Positions 34,219 through 44,136 of a DNA stretch of 64,000 nucleotides are shown piece by piece. A program made the position numbers and the translations under genes. How positions within the stretch are numbered: the stretch's first letter is position 1; each line of letters begins with the position of its first letter. Below the pieces are notes generated by a model. It did no database searches. It worked only from the letters and a program-made list of their open reading frames with translations, and was not told where the DNA came from. This DNA is from Silicimonas sp. (lineage in GTDB: Bacteria > Pseudomonadota > Alphaproteobacteria > Rhodobacterales > Rhodobacteraceae), in the NCBI GenBank assembly GCA_022824525.1, contig JAJDZT010000063.1:44875-108874 (forward strand), given 5' to 3'.

Positions 34219-36378
34219 ATGCAACTCGAAGAAGTCGTACGCAGTATCCCCACGTTGGCCGTGGATGCGGTATGCATTGCATATCAGGCTGACGCGGATG
34301 GTGAGCCTGCCATTGCGTGGGTCAACGACGCGTTCTGCAATATGTTCGCCGTCGATCGCGATGCGGCGTTCGGGCTGAACCCATTGTCGCTCCTGCATCA
34401 TGACTATACGGCCGACTTTCTGTCTGCGGTTGAGGAAATGGTAGCTGCCGGCAAAACAAGCCTGTCTCAAGACACGCTTTGCCTGCGGTGCGACGGCACC
34501 TCGTTCTGGGGGGGTGTGTCTTACGTTGAAATTGCCGACGACCACGGAACGGGCCGGCACACGATCACCTTCGTGCGCGACATTGATGACCTGAAGAACC
34601 GGGAACAGTCGGCAGAGCTTGCCTTGATCGAGCATGAGTATCTGCTGAACAAGGTCGAGGCGGCACAGACCCGGTTGATGTCGGCGATCTCGATCTCTCC
34701 TGACCCCTTTGCCATTTTTGACTCGCGCAATCGTCTCGTGATCTGGAACCCGGCCTTTGCGGACACCGTTTCACCCGACCCTGACGATGTCGTTGCGGGC
34801 ATGACAAAACAGGAGGTGATCGAGACCTGTCTCAAACACGGGCATTTCGATGATGCAGTCGGGCGAGAGCAGGAATTTTTGGAAGGCTACCTTGCCGACT
34901 GGGAGTTTGGTCTGGCGACCGGTTTCGTCCTTCGCATCAAGGGACGTGACTACAAGGTCATCAGATCCAAGACCCCGAATGGTGATCGCGTCATCCTACG
35001 CGTGGATATCTCGGAACAGCTTCGCCAGCAGCGCGAGCTTTCGACCTATGCTGAACGCCTTGAACAGGCGAACCAGGAGATCAGCCAGCAGGCGCTTCAC
35101 GACGAGCTGACGGGGCTTGGCAACCGCCGGTATCTGAATGCGCGCTTGGAAGAGATGACGCAGGAGCGGGAGCGCAGCCAGCAGGAAATCGCAGCCCTTC
35201 ACATCGATCTCGATCGCTTCAAACAGATCAATGACACGATGGGGCACGCGGCGGGTGATCATGTGCTGCAGACCGTTGCCGGGATCCTGAGAGACAAGGT
35301 CAGGAGGAACGACACAGTTGCCCGTATCGGCGGGGACGAATTCATCGTTCTCATGCACTGCACCATCGATTCCGAGATGCCGGAGCAACTGGCCGACCGT
35401 CTGATCGAGGAAATCTGCAAACCGATCGACTTCGAAGACCGGCCCTGCCGCATTGGTGCCAGCATCGGGATTGCGCGGACGCCAATGATCCCGGCAGGCG
35501 ATCTTCTGACCTGCTCGGATATCGCGCTTTACAAAGCCAAGACGGGTGGACGCGCGATGAAAGCAGTCTTCGATAGCGTTGATTTGGAAAGCATGAAGTC
35601 CTCCAAGTTTCTCGGAGACGACATTCTTCGCGGGCTGGAGAACAGCGAGTTCATTCCCTTCTATCAGCCGCAAATCGACGTGCAGAGTGGCAAGGTCGCG
35701 GCCCTGGAGGTCCTGGTGCGCTGGAACCATCCGGAACGCGGCCTTCTGGCACCAGGCGAATTTCTGAACACCGCGTTTGATATTCAGGTTGAGAGTGCGC
35801 TGGACACGATGGTCTTCGAAAAAGCCATCGAGGAATGTCGCCTGCATTTCGAGGGCGTGGAAGACCCGCCTGTTGTTGGATTCAACGTCAGCCTGTCGCG
35901 TCTGCTGCAACCCGACTTGGTCGAACGCATCCGTGACCTCAGCTATCCGGGCAAGATCGCGTTCGAGTTGCTGGAGACCGTATTTCTCGAAGAAGAACAG
36001 AGCAGCTTCTTCGAGCGGATCGAGGAGTTGAGGGGTGAGGGCATATCCTTCGAGGTGGATGACTTCGGCAGCGGACGCGCCAGCATCGTCGGGCTAAGAA
36101 GAATAGGCCCGGAGCGATTGAAGATCGATCGCCGATTGATCGAACCCATCACAACCTCGGAAAGCGCCCGGCGTCTCGTGCAATCTATCATCGATATCGG
36201 GCGTGCCCTTGAGATCAAGGTGACGGCGGAAGGTGTGGAAACTGCCGCGCATGCGACGGAGTTGGAGAGATTGGGATGTGACCGGATGCAGGGTTTTCAC
36301 TTCGCACACCCCGCACCTCTGGGGGATGTGCTCTCAATCGCGACACCGGCGCGTTCCACCAAGCAGGCTGGGGTCTGA
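34219..36378 (+). CDS. PAS-containing GGDEF-EAL cyclic-di-GMP protein
   Basis: About 719 residues: two PAS-like regions (about 10-125 and 145-270), then a diguanylate cyclase domain with intact GGDEF (residues 371-375) and an upstream inhibitory I-site (RRND spaced as RxxDxxxRxGGDEF). A phosphodiesterase domain follows, with EVL in place of EAL (from E497), intact DDFGSG near 614 and a late KVTAEGVET loop. Both activities look possible: making and degrading c-di-GMP. There is no membrane segment, so it is cytosolic. The start is uncertain: TTG 34201 is in frame, but ATG 34219 is chosen; neither has a strong ribosome site. Confidence 0.88.
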   Translation: MQLEEVVRSIPTLAVDAVCIAYQADADGEPAIAWVNDAFCNMFAVDRDAAFGLNPLSLLHHDYTADFLSAVEEMVAAGKTSLSQDTLCLRCDGTSFWGGVSYVEIADDHGTGRHTITFVRDIDDLKNREQSAELALIEHEYLLNKVEAAQTRLMSAISISPDPFAIFDSRNRLVIWNPAFADTVSPDPDDVVAGMTKQEVIETCLKHGHFDDAVGREQEFLEGYLADWEFGLATGFVLRIKGRDYKVIRSKTPNGDRVILRVDISEQLRQQRELSTYAERLEQANQEISQQALHDELTGLGNRRYLNARLEEMTQERERSQQEIAALHIDLDRFKQINDTMGHAAGDHVLQTVAGILRDKVRRNDTVARIGGDEFIVLMHCTIDSEMPEQLADRLIEEICKPIDFEDRPCRIGASIGIARTPMIPAGDLLTCSDIALYKAKTGGRAMKAVFDSVDLESMKSSKFLGDDILRGLENSEFIPFYQPQIDVQSGKVAALEVLVRWNHPERGLLAPGEFLNTAFDIQVESALDTMVFEKAIEECRLHFEGVEDPPVVGFNVSLSRLLQPDLVERIRDLSYPGKIAFELLETVFLEEEQSSFFERIEELRGEGISFEVDDFGSGRASIVGLRRIGPERLKIDRRLIEPITTSESARRLVQSIIDIGRALEIKVTAEGVETAAHATELERLGCDRMQGFHFAHPAPLGDVLSIATPARSTKQAGV

Positions 36379-36386
36379 TCCAGCCC

Positions 36387-36683
36387 TTAGTGGTTGTGCG
36401 ATTTCTCGAATGCGGCCTTTTGCTCGGGTGTCGCTTCGGTTTGGTGCTTATCTTTCCACTCGTCGTACGGCATGCCGTAAAACACCTCGCGCGACGCATC
36501 CTTCGACATCTCAATTCCGCGTTCGGCAGCGGCTTCCTGATACCAACGGGACAAACAATTCCGACAGAAACCCGCGAGGTTCATCATGTCGATGTTCTGC
36601 ACCTCCGGACGCTCTTCCATCAGATGCTTCTGCAAACGCCGAAACGCGGCAGCTTCAAGTTCGATCTTCGTTTGGTCGTCCAT
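36387..36683 (-). CDS. DUF1244 family protein
   Basis: The 98-residue helical protein has the conserved DUF1244 features: FRRLQKHLMEERPEVQNIDMMNLAGFCRNCLSRWY, with two close cysteines, then GMPYDEWKDKHQ. The family is widespread in proteobacteria without a known biochemical role. Start ATG 36683 (MDDQTKIELEAAAF) is 4 bases from the end of the N-formylglutamate amidohydrolase gene on the same strand, so the two are probably co-transcribed. Confidence 0.85.
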   Translation of the reverse strand: MDDQTKIELEAAAFRRLQKHLMEERPEVQNIDMMNLAGFCRNCLSRWYQEAAAERGIEMSKDASREVFYGMPYDEWKDKHQTEATPEQKAAFEKSHNH

Positions 36684-36687
36684 ATCC

Positions 36688-37461
36688 TCAGTCTCCCTTT
36701 CCGGCGTCCGCCAAATGTAGTGCCTCCGGTAGGACGGCAGCAAGACGGTCAGCCCATTCAGCTTGCCCGGCGTCATCTTCGATCAGTTCACTGCGAAGCT
36801 CGATCAGCGTGTTCTGCCGGCCCTTTCTGAGGGCATGCCGGTCAATCGTGTCGCCCGCAAGGTAACCGGAATAGGGCTCGTTCAACCCAACAACCAGCTC
36901 TTCGTCGCGTTGCAGCAATTCCGCGAGCGGCATGGATAAGCGGGTATCATCGGCAAAAAGCAGGCCCACATGCCACGGGCGCATCGGCTTGTGACGCAGC
37001 TGCGGCGTGAAGGAATGGATCGACACGATGACCGTGTCTGACCGCCGCGCCGCCGCGCGCTCAACCGCCACGTGATAGGGCCGGTAGCAAAGGTCCAGCC
37101 GCCGCTCGACTTCGGCCTGATCGATATGTCTGTTGCCCGGAATGATCGTCTCGTCGTAGAGCCGCCGCACCAGTGTCGGATCGTCTTCGCCCCGGTTCGG
37201 GTCGATAACGAGACGGGAAAAATTCGACAGCACAAGCGGAGCGTTCAGCCGGTCGGCCAACCGGATCGCCACACCCGCTGCCCCGATGTCAAACGCGATG
37301 TGCCGTTCGAGCTCAGTGGGTGGCAATCCCAGATGAGGTTGCGAAACCCACGGCGGAACGACGTTGTTCGCGTGATCGCACAGGATCAGCCAGCGCGACG
37401 GTCTATCCTCGCCAAGCACATGGACGGGTGTCCAGTTTATGTCCTGTTGTTCGGATGGCAT
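36688..37461 (-). CDS. N-formylglutamate amidohydrolase family protein
   Basis: The 257-residue protein (from ATG 37461) shows CDHANNVVP with the metal His, RLVIDPNRGEDDP and VSIHSFTP, typical of the FGase/HutG-2 family. Members hydrolyse N-formylglutamate to formate and glutamate in histidine breakdown. No hut genes are nearby, and roseobacters often carry extra copies of unassigned substrate. A longer frame to 37524 is possible, but the residues before MPSEQQ are unlike the family. Confidence 0.85.
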   Translation of the reverse strand: MPSEQQDINWTPVHVLGEDRPSRWLILCDHANNVVPPWVSQPHLGLPPTELERHIAFDIGAAGVAIRLADRLNAPLVLSNFSRLVIDPNRGEDDPTLVRRLYDETIIPGNRHIDQAEVERRLDLCYRPYHVAVERAAARRSDTVIVSIHSFTPQLRHKPMRPWHVGLLFADDTRLSMPLAELLQRDEELVVGLNEPYSGYLAGDTIDRHALRKGRQNTLIELRSELIEDDAGQAEWADRLAAVLPEALHLADAGKGD

Positions 37462-37571
37462 TCCATTTGTTCCCACCGGAAACTTAAACGAGGGAGGTTG
37501 TCCTTCAACCCCGGAATCTGCCATAGAGCTGTCAGCGCTAACACGAGAGCTTTCGAAAGGACCGTCCCGCC

Positions 37572-39017
37572 ATGCGACGCACCCGCAATGTCAAGATTGT
37601 AGCCACTCTCGGACCAGCGTCATCAAGCTACGAGATGATCCGCGCGTTGCATGAAGCTGGAACTGACGTGTTCAGACTGAACATGAGCCACGGCACGCAT
37701 GACGACATTGCAGAACGGCACAAAGTCATCCGGGCGGTCGAGAACGACGTGGGCCGTCCGATTGGCATTCTGGCTGACCTGCAGGGGCCAAAACTGCGCG
37801 TGGGTCCCTTTGCCAATGGGTCGGAGGACCTTGAGGAAGGGCAGGCGTTCCGCCTCGATCTCGAGGGCAAGCCAGGTGACGCGACCCGGGTCCAACTGCC
37901 GCACCGCGAGATCTTCGAGGCGCTGGAAGTAGGGGCCACGCTGCTGGTCAATGATGGGAAGATCAGGCTGCGCGTCGAGGAGCACGGACCCGACTATGCC
38001 AACTGCACCGTGACGGTCTCCGGCACGATCTCGGACCGCAAGGGTGTCAATGTTCCGGACGTGGTGCTGCCACTCGCCGCGCTTTCCGAGAAGGACAAGA
38101 TCGATTTGGAATTCGCCTGCGAGTTGGGTGTCGACTGGTTGGCATTGTCCTTCGTGCAGCGCGCGGAGGACGTGTTCGAGGCACGTGACCTTGCCAAGGG
38201 GCGCGCAGCACTGATGTCAAAGATTGAAAAGCCGGCGGCCGTGAAGGCATTTGACGCTATCCTCGATGCGTCCGACGGGATCATGGTGGCGCGCGGTGAC
38301 CTTGGCGTCGAATGCCCGATTTCGGCAGTACCACCGATGCAAAAGCGCATGGTGCGAAAGTGCCGTAATGCCGCGAAACCGGTCATCGTGGCGACGCAGA
38401 TGCTTGAATCGATGATCGAAAGCCCGATTCCGACGCGTGCCGAAGTTTCCGACGTGGCCGCGGCGATCTACGAAGGGACCGACGCCGTGATGCTGTCGGC
38501 CGAAAGCGCGGTCGGACAGTATCCGACCGAGGCCGTGGCCACGATGAACAACGTTGCCATCGAAGTGGAGAATGATCCGACCTATCGCGACGTGATCGAT
38601 GCGAGCCGCGGTGGACCGAAGCAATCGGTGGCAGACGGGATCGTTTCAGCCGCGCGCGAGATTGCTGAAACGGCGGATATCAAGGTGATCTGCTGTTACT
38701 CGCAAAGCGGCTCGACCGCGTCTCTCGTTGCCCGTGAACGGCCACATGTTCCGATCATTGCGATGACCTCGAAATTGGGCACCGCACGTCGCATGGCATT
38801 GACCTGGGGCTTGCATTGTCTGAAGACCGACGAGGTGGATCGCTTCAAATCAGCCGTGCTGAATTCGGCCAGAGCCGCAGTAAGTGAAGGCTTTGCGGAC
38901 CCATCCGACTTCCTTGTTGTGACGGCCGGCGTCCCGTTCGGCAAGTCCGGCACGACGAACATTCTGCGTGTCGCGCCCTGCGACGAGCGCCTTATTATCC
39001 CCGCAGATCCCGAATAA
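37572..39017 (+). CDS. pyk: Pyruvate kinase
   Basis: The 481-residue enzyme converts phosphoenolpyruvate and ADP to pyruvate and ATP. It begins MRRTRNVKIVATLGPAS. The metal/PEP motif MSKIEKPAAV (catalytic Lys), GIMVARGDLGVE and ATQMLESMI are all present, and the C-terminal allosteric domain ends with GTTNIL. It is divergent from the N-formylglutamate amidohydrolase. A small membrane protein gene follows 43 bases downstream. Confidence 0.97.
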   Translation: MRRTRNVKIVATLGPASSSYEMIRALHEAGTDVFRLNMSHGTHDDIAERHKVIRAVENDVGRPIGILADLQGPKLRVGPFANGSEDLEEGQAFRLDLEGKPGDATRVQLPHREIFEALEVGATLLVNDGKIRLRVEEHGPDYANCTVTVSGTISDRKGVNVPDVVLPLAALSEKDKIDLEFACELGVDWLALSFVQRAEDVFEARDLAKGRAALMSKIEKPAAVKAFDAILDASDGIMVARGDLGVECPISAVPPMQKRMVRKCRNAAKPVIVATQMLESMIESPIPTRAEVSDVAAAIYEGTDAVMLSAESAVGQYPTEAVATMNNVAIEVENDPTYRDVIDASRGGPKQSVADGIVSAAREIAETADIKVICCYSQSGSTASLVARERPHVPIIAMTSKLGTARRMALTWGLHCLKTDEVDRFKSAVLNSARAAVSEGFADPSDFLVVTAGVPFGKSGTTNILRVAPCDERLIIPADPE

Positions 39018-39060
39018 TCGCCAAAATATCGCCAGATTGTTCTAAAATATTCCTGCCGTT

Positions 39061-39285
39061 ATGGCGGAATACACTGATCTGATCATGGTGGTCGGCTGTG
39101 TGCTGATGTTCCTATCGTTCCCATCCTTCGTTGGGGCGTATTCGCGGAGTGATCCTCCGCGGATGGGCATTCTCGCGCTATTCATGGGCGCCGCGCTTGT
39201 CGTCTATGCCAATGCGCAGCGTCCCGGAGGCTACTCCGTGGCCGAAATGCCCGACCTGTTTATCAAGGTCCTGACAGGAGCCTGA
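39061..39285 (+). CDS. Small two-helix membrane protein, 74 residues
   Basis: The protein has two hydrophobic helices (LIMVVGCVLMFLSFPSFVG and MGILALFMGAALVVYANA) joined by a short basic loop (AYSRSDPPR). It lies behind pyk and is closed by an intrinsic terminator, so it is likely the last gene of the pyk transcript. It resembles short uncharacterised membrane proteins of Rhodobacterales. The function is unknown. Confidence 0.7.
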   Translation: MAEYTDLIMVVGCVLMFLSFPSFVGAYSRSDPPRMGILALFMGAALVVYANAQRPGGYSVAEMPDLFIKVLTGA

Positions 39286-39304
39286 GCCCCACCGAAGCCA
39301 CTGC

Positions 39305-39335
39305 GCGCGGAAAGTCACTTTTCCGCGCAATTTCT
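39305..39335 (+). terminator. Intrinsic terminator after the pyk unit
   Basis: GCGCGGAAA (39305-39313) pairs with TTTCCGCGC (39320-39328) over a 6-base loop, followed by AATTTCT. It lies 20 bases past the small membrane protein stop and 105 bases before rpmI. Confidence 0.75.
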
Positions 39336-39439
39336 CTTGCCAGACTGACATCTCGCGTATAGACGACCCTCTCCGACGGGTCCGCCGGCCAAGTGGCATG
39401 CCGAGTGGGCCGTGAACCGTCTGACCAAAGGAGATGGAA

Positions 39440-39640
39440 ATGCCCAAGATGAAGACGAAGTCGAGCGCCAAGAAGCGCTTCAAGGTCTCTGCGACCGGGA
39501 AAGTGATGTCAGCCCAGGCCGGAAAACGGCACGGCATGATCAAGCGGACCAACAAGTTCATTCGCAACGCCCGCGGCACCACGGAAATGAGCAAGCCTGA
39601 CCAGAAGATCGTCAAGCAGTTCATGCCCTACGACCGGTAA
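39440..39640 (+). CDS. rpmI: 50S ribosomal protein L35
   Basis: The 66-residue basic protein [20 protein letters not shown] is L35. ATG 39440 is chosen over the in-frame ATG six bases upstream because L35 begins MPK and AAAGGAG precedes at the right distance. It is followed 12 bases later by rplT, the normal pair in bacteria. infC is not adjacent. About 100 bases upstream could hold a regulatory leader, but no L20-binding structure was identified. Confidence 0.97.
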   Translation: MPKMKTKSSAKKRFKVSATGKVMSAQAGKRHGMIKRTNKFIRNARGTTEMSKPDQKIVKQFMPYDR

Positions 39641-39652
39641 GGAGACCTCACG

Positions 39653-40015
39653 ATGCCTAGAACCAAAGGTGGGACCGTTACCCACGCCCGTCACAAGAAG
39701 GTCACCGACGCCGCAAAAGGCTATTACGGTCGCCGGAAGAACACTTTCAAGGTCGCCCGCCAGGCGGTCGACAAGGCCAACCAGTACGCGACCCGCGACC
39801 GGAAGGCCCGCAAGCGCAACTTCCGCGCACTCTGGATCCAGCGGATCAACGCCGCCGTCCGCAGCCACGACGAAGCGCTGACCTACAGCCGTTTCATCAA
39901 CGGCCTGTCGCTCGCCGGGATCGAGGTGGACCGCAAGGTCCTCGCCGATCTGGCCGTGCACGAGCCCGAAGCTTTTGGAGCCATCGTCGATAAGGCGAAG
40001 GCCGCGCTCGCGTAA
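39653..40015 (+). CDS. rplT: 50S ribosomal protein L20
   Basis: The 120-residue protein [20 protein letters not shown] is L20, with the long basic N-terminal helix and the globular RNA-binding C-terminal half ([22 protein letters not shown]). L20 is essential for early large-subunit assembly. A strong terminator follows, then pheS, giving the common alphaproteobacterial order rpmI-rplT-pheS. Confidence 0.98.
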   Translation: MPRTKGGTVTHARHKKVTDAAKGYYGRRKNTFKVARQAVDKANQYATRDRKARKRNFRALWIQRINAAVRSHDEALTYSRFINGLSLAGIEVDRKVLADLAVHEPEAFGAIVDKAKAALA

Positions 40016-40043
40016 ACCACCCCCTCGGGGTCACGAACAAACG

Positions 40044-40085
40044 GAAGCCGCGGACCTGAACAGGTCTCGCGGCTTCTTGTCTTTC
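40044..40085 (+). terminator. Intrinsic terminator between rplT and pheS
   Basis: GAAGCCGCGGACCT (40044-40057) pairs with AGGTCTCGCGGCTTC (40062-40076), with one bulge and a 4-base loop, then TTGTCTTT. The stem is long and GC-rich, so pheS probably has its own promoter or depends on readthrough. Confidence 0.85.
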
Positions 40086-40132
40086 AGGCCGGTGCTGGAT
40101 AGCAGGGCAGGAACAAAACAAAGGGGTCCGTC

Positions 40133-41197
40133 ATGGACGACTTGAGGGATAAATACCTGGGCCAGATCGCCGAGGCCGCCGACGAGGCGGCGTTGGAAGA
40201 GCTGCGGGTGGCCGCCGTTGGCAAGAAGGGCGAGGTCAGCCTCAAGATGCGCGAACTGGGCAAGATGACGCCCGAGGAACGGCAGGTCGCCGGGCCGAAG
40301 CTGAATGCGCTGAAGGACGAGATCAACTCGGCGCTTGCCGCGAAGAAGGTGGCGCTGGAAGACGCCGCCCTCGATGCGCGCCTGGCTGAGGAATGGCTCG
40401 ACGTCACGCTGCCCTCCCGCGAACGCCCGCGCGGCACGATCCACCCGGTGTCTCAGGTGACGGAGGAGGTCACCGCCATCCTCGCCGATATGGGTTTCGC
40501 TGTTGCCGAAGGCCCGCAGATCGAGAGCGACTGGTACAATTTTGACGCGCTCAACATCCCCTCGCACCACCCGGCGCGGACGGAGATGGACACGTTCTAC
40601 ATGGCGCGGGCGACAGGCGACAATCGCCCGCCGCATGTGCTGCGCACCCACACGTCACCGGTGCAAATCCGGTCCATGCAGGAGCACGGCGCGCCGATCC
40701 GTATCATCTGCCCGGGCCGCGTCTATCGCGCCGATTACGACCAGACCCACACGCCGATGTTCCACCAGGTCGAGGGGCTCGCCATCGACAAGGACATCTC
40801 GATGGCCAACCTCAAATGGGTACTGGAGGAGTTCTTCTCCGCCTATTTCGGCACGAAGGTCAAAACCCGCTTCCGCGCGTCGCACTTCCCCTTCACCGAG
40901 CCTTCGGCGGAGGTCGACATCCAGTGCAGCTTCGAAGGCGGCCAGGTGAAGGTCGGCGAAGGCGACGGCTGGCTGGAGGTGCTGGGCAGCGGCATGGTCC
41001 ACCCCAAAGTGCTGGAAGCCGGTGGGATCGACCCGGCGGAATGGCAGGGCTTTGCCTTCGGCATGGGCATCGACCGGATGGCGATGCTGAAATACGGCAT
41101 CCCCGATTTGCGCGCGTTCTTCGACAGCGATCTGCGGTGGTTGAGGCACTATGGGTTCAGCGCCTTGCAAGTGCCGACGCTGCACGGGGGATTGTGA
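40133..41197 (+). CDS. pheS: Phenylalanine-tRNA ligase alpha subunit
   Basis: The 354-residue protein is PheS: an N-terminal coiled coil (to about residue 85) that binds tRNA-Phe, then the class II catalytic core with [46 protein letters not shown] and motif 3 [15 protein letters not shown]. It pairs with PheT in an alpha2-beta2 enzyme. The stop overlaps the GTG of an unexpected extra gene that lies before pheT. Confidence 0.97.
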   Translation: MDDLRDKYLGQIAEAADEAALEELRVAAVGKKGEVSLKMRELGKMTPEERQVAGPKLNALKDEINSALAAKKVALEDAALDARLAEEWLDVTLPSRERPRGTIHPVSQVTEEVTAILADMGFAVAEGPQIESDWYNFDALNIPSHHPARTEMDTFYMARATGDNRPPHVLRTHTSPVQIRSMQEHGAPIRIICPGRVYRADYDQTHTPMFHQVEGLAIDKDISMANLKWVLEEFFSAYFGTKVKTRFRASHFPFTEPSAEVDIQCSFEGGQVKVGEGDGWLEVLGSGMVHPKVLEAGGIDPAEWQGFAFGMGIDRMAMLKYGIPDLRAFFDSDLRWLRHYGFSALQVPTLHGGL

Positions 41198-41694
41198 AGC
41201 TCATGTGGTGGACCTTGGCAGCCGCTTCGATTGCATCAGCCACAGCGTTGATAATCGCGTTCGTAGCCTATCCTTGGCAGAAGTCGCGAGATAGGACTTT
41301 GTCTGTGCAATCGGAAAAAAGAAGCGCGTACTCAAGCTATTTGACTGCTGCCAGCCAAATTGAGTCGAACTGGTCGGAGAATGCCGCACTAGAAGTGGCC
41401 GGACCAGGTACGCCCGTCGGAAATGCATTGGCTACGGTCCAGCTTTATGCGCCAGCGGAAATCCTCTCGAAGTGTATCGAATGTGGCGTGACCCATCTTG
41501 AGTATCTTGATCATCAGTTCGGGACTTCTGGTCACGAAGTTTCACGTGAATATCTTGACGAGTTGTATTCCAAATTTCGCCGTCTCGAAGCAGAGTTGAT
41601 AGCGTCCATGCGTGTTGATGCGGGCATCGATACCGTTGATCAAAAGGCCAGCACATTGAATTCGCTGCTCCGATTTGAAGAGGAAAGCAAATGA
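41194..41694 (+). CDS. Orphan membrane-anchored protein between pheS and pheT
   Basis: A GTG at 41194 overlaps the pheS stop (ATG 41203 is an alternative start) and opens a 166-residue protein. A single N-terminal helix ([20 protein letters not shown]) is followed by a soluble, mostly helical domain with [17 protein letters not shown] and [20 protein letters not shown]. No family is recognised. Base composition is visibly lower in GC than in pheS or pheT. The stop overlaps the pheT ATG, so it is translationally embedded in the operon. It may be a recent insertion that preserved coupling. Confidence 0.75.
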   Translation: MKLMWWTLAAASIASATALIIAFVAYPWQKSRDRTLSVQSEKRSAYSSYLTAASQIESNWSENAALEVAGPGTPVGNALATVQLYAPAEILSKCIECGVTHLEYLDHQFGTSGHEVSREYLDELYSKFRRLEAELIASMRVDAGIDTVDQKASTLNSLLRFEEESK

Positions 41695-44087
41695 AATTCA
41701 CCCTCTCCTGGCTCAAGGACCACCTCGACACCAGAGCCTCCGTGGACGAGATCGCGGAGACGCTCACCGACCTCGGGCTAGAGGTTGAGGAGGTCGTGAA
41801 CCCCGCCGACACGCTGATGAACTTCACGCTCGGCAAGGTCACCAAGGCTGAACAACACCCCGATGCCGACCGCCTCCGCGTCTGCATGGTCGCAACCGAC
41901 GAGGGCGAAAAGCAGATTATCTGCGGCGCCCCGAACGCGCGGGAAGGCATCACCGTCGTCGTCTGCAAACCCGGTGATTACGTCCCCGGCATCGACGTGA
42001 CCCTGTCGGTCGGCAAGATCCGCGGCGTCGAGAGCCACGGCATGATGGCCTCCGAACGCGAGTTGGAGCTTTCCGACGAACATGATGGCATCATCGAACT
42101 GCCCTCGGGCGAGGTGGGCGAGAACTTCGCCGACTGGCTGGCCAAAAACGATCCCGCCAAAATCGACCCGATGATCGAGATCGCAATCACCCCCAACCGC
42201 CCCGATGCCCTCGGTGTCGAAGGCATCGCCCGCGACCTCGCCGCACGCGGCCTCGGCACGCTGATCTCGAAAGCACCCGAACCGGTGCCCGGCACCTTCG
42301 AAAGCCCGATCAACATCACCATCGACGACGACACGCTCGACGGAAACCCCTATTTCGCCGGTCGCGTGATCAAGGGCGTCAAGAACGGCCCCAGTCCCGA
42401 ATGGCTGCAGAAACGGTTGACGGCCATTGGCCTCCGCCCGATTTCGGCGCTGGTCGATATCACCAACTTCTTCACCTATGACCGGAACCGCCCGCTCCAC
42501 GTTTTCGACGCCGACAAGGTGCAGGGCGATCTGCGCGTGCACCGCGCGGAAGGCGGAGAGCAGATCCTCGCGCTGGACGAGAAGACCTACACCTTCGAGA
42601 AGGGCATGATGATCATCAGCGATGACAAGGGCCCCGAAAGCATCGCGGGCGTCATGGGCGGTGAAGAGTCGGGCTGCACCGACGAAACCGTCAACGTCTT
42701 CGTCGAAAGCGCCTATTGGGACCCGGTCACCATCGCCCACACGGGCCGCAAGCTGAAGATCAACTCCGACGCCAAGTACCGTTTCGAACGCGGCGTCGAT
42801 CCGGCCTTTACGTTGCCCGGTCTGGAAGCGGCCACGCAAATGATCCTCGACCTCTGCGGCGGCGAAGCCTCCGAGGTCGTGGAAGCGGGCGCGGTGCCCG
42901 ACACCACGCGCGCTTACCGGCTGGACACGGCGCGGTGCTCGTCGCTTGTCGGCATGGACATTCCGGCCGAGACCCAACGCGCAACGCTGGAGAGCCTCGG
43001 CTTCACGCTGGACGGCGACATGGCAACCCCGCCAAGCTGGCGGCCTGACGTCAAAGGCGAGGCGGACCTTGTGGAAGAAGTGGCGCGCATCGCGTCCCTC
43101 ACCAATCTTGAGCCGAAGCCGATGTCGCGTGCGACGTCCGGCGTGCCGAAACCGATCCTGACGCCCATGCAAAAGCGCGAGCAGATCGCGCGCCGGACGG
43201 CCGCCGCGCTCGGCTACAACGAATGCGTCACCTACAGCTTCATCGATCAGGCCTCCGCCGCGCTTTTCGGTGGCGGTGATGAAGCCCGCCGCGTCGCCAA
43301 CCCGATCAGCCAGGACATGACGCATATGCGTCCCTCGCTTCTGCCGGGGCTCCTTCAGGCCGCCGCCCGCAATCAGGCGCGCGGGTTCAACGAACTCTCG
43401 CTCTTCGAAGTGGGCGCCGTCTTCCACGGCGGCGAACCGGAGGAACACGAGATCCTCATCACCGGCCTCAAAATCGGGGCGACCGGTCCGAAGGACGTGC
43501 ATGCCAGCCGTCGCCCGATCGACGTGTTCGATGCGCGTGCTGATGCCGAAGCGATCCTCTCGGCACTCGGCGCACCTGCAAAGACCCAGTTCGCCCGCCC
43601 GGCCAAAGGCTGGTGGCACCCGGGCCGTTCGGCACGCATGACGCTTGGCCCCAAGATCACGCTGGCCGCCTTCGGGGAAATTCATCCGAAGGTGCTGAAG
43701 GCAATGGATGTCAAAGGTCCTGCCGTCGGGTTCGCCATTCATATCGGTGCGATCCCGCAGCCGAAGAACACCTCGTCCACGCGCGCCGCACTCGCCATCA
43801 GCGATCTGCAAGCGGTGGAGCGGGACTTTGCCTTCGTCCTCGATGCGGATGTCGAAGCGATCAACGTCGTCAACGCGGCCCAAGGGGCCAACAAGACGCT
43901 GATCGAAGACGTGCGCGTGTTCGACGAGTTTATTGGCGGCTCTCTTGGGGACGGGAAGAAATCTCTCGCCATCACCGTGCGGATGCAGCCCACCGACAAG
44001 ACCTTGACCGATGAAGAAATCGAGGCGGTCGGAAAGGCCATCGTCGAGAAAGTCGGCAAGGCAACGGGTGGTGTTCTTCGCGGATAG
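41691..44087 (+). CDS. pheT: Phenylalanine-tRNA ligase beta subunit
   Basis: The 798-residue protein has the full PheT domain order: an N-terminal EMAP/tRNA-binding domain (LGKVTKAEQHPDADRLRVC near residue 45-60), B3/B4 editing domain (IMGGEESGC-like VMGGEESG), B5, the catalytic-like core, and a C-terminal ferredoxin-like anticodon-binding domain ending KVGKATGGVLRG. It starts with ATG overlapping the orphan gene stop. A terminator at 44137 closes the operon. Confidence 0.97.
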   Translation: MKFTLSWLKDHLDTRASVDEIAETLTDLGLEVEEVVNPADTLMNFTLGKVTKAEQHPDADRLRVCMVATDEGEKQIICGAPNAREGITVVVCKPGDYVPGIDVTLSVGKIRGVESHGMMASERELELSDEHDGIIELPSGEVGENFADWLAKNDPAKIDPMIEIAITPNRPDALGVEGIARDLAARGLGTLISKAPEPVPGTFESPINITIDDDTLDGNPYFAGRVIKGVKNGPSPEWLQKRLTAIGLRPISALVDITNFFTYDRNRPLHVFDADKVQGDLRVHRAEGGEQILALDEKTYTFEKGMMIISDDKGPESIAGVMGGEESGCTDETVNVFVESAYWDPVTIAHTGRKLKINSDAKYRFERGVDPAFTLPGLEAATQMILDLCGGEASEVVEAGAVPDTTRAYRLDTARCSSLVGMDIPAETQRATLESLGFTLDGDMATPPSWRPDVKGEADLVEEVARIASLTNLEPKPMSRATSGVPKPILTPMQKREQIARRTAAALGYNECVTYSFIDQASAALFGGGDEARRVANPISQDMTHMRPSLLPGLLQAAARNQARGFNELSLFEVGAVFHGGEPEEHEILITGLKIGATGPKDVHASRRPIDVFDARADAEAILSALGAPAKTQFARPAKGWWHPGRSARMTLGPKITLAAFGEIHPKVLKAMDVKGPAVGFAIHIGAIPQPKNTSSTRAALAISDLQAVERDFAFVLDADVEAINVVNAAQGANKTLIEDVRVFDEFIGGSLGDGKKSLAITVRMQPTDKTLTDEEIEAVGKAIVEKVGKATGGVLRG

Positions 44088-44136
44088 TCGGGTGCCGCTT
44101 TTGCGGTGCTCGTCAGTCGCCACGTGGGAGCAATGT

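Noticed and set aside
39336..39439. L20-type autoregulatory leader upstream of rpmI
   Set aside because: No pseudoknot or L20-like mimic could be recognised by eye; the leader is short.
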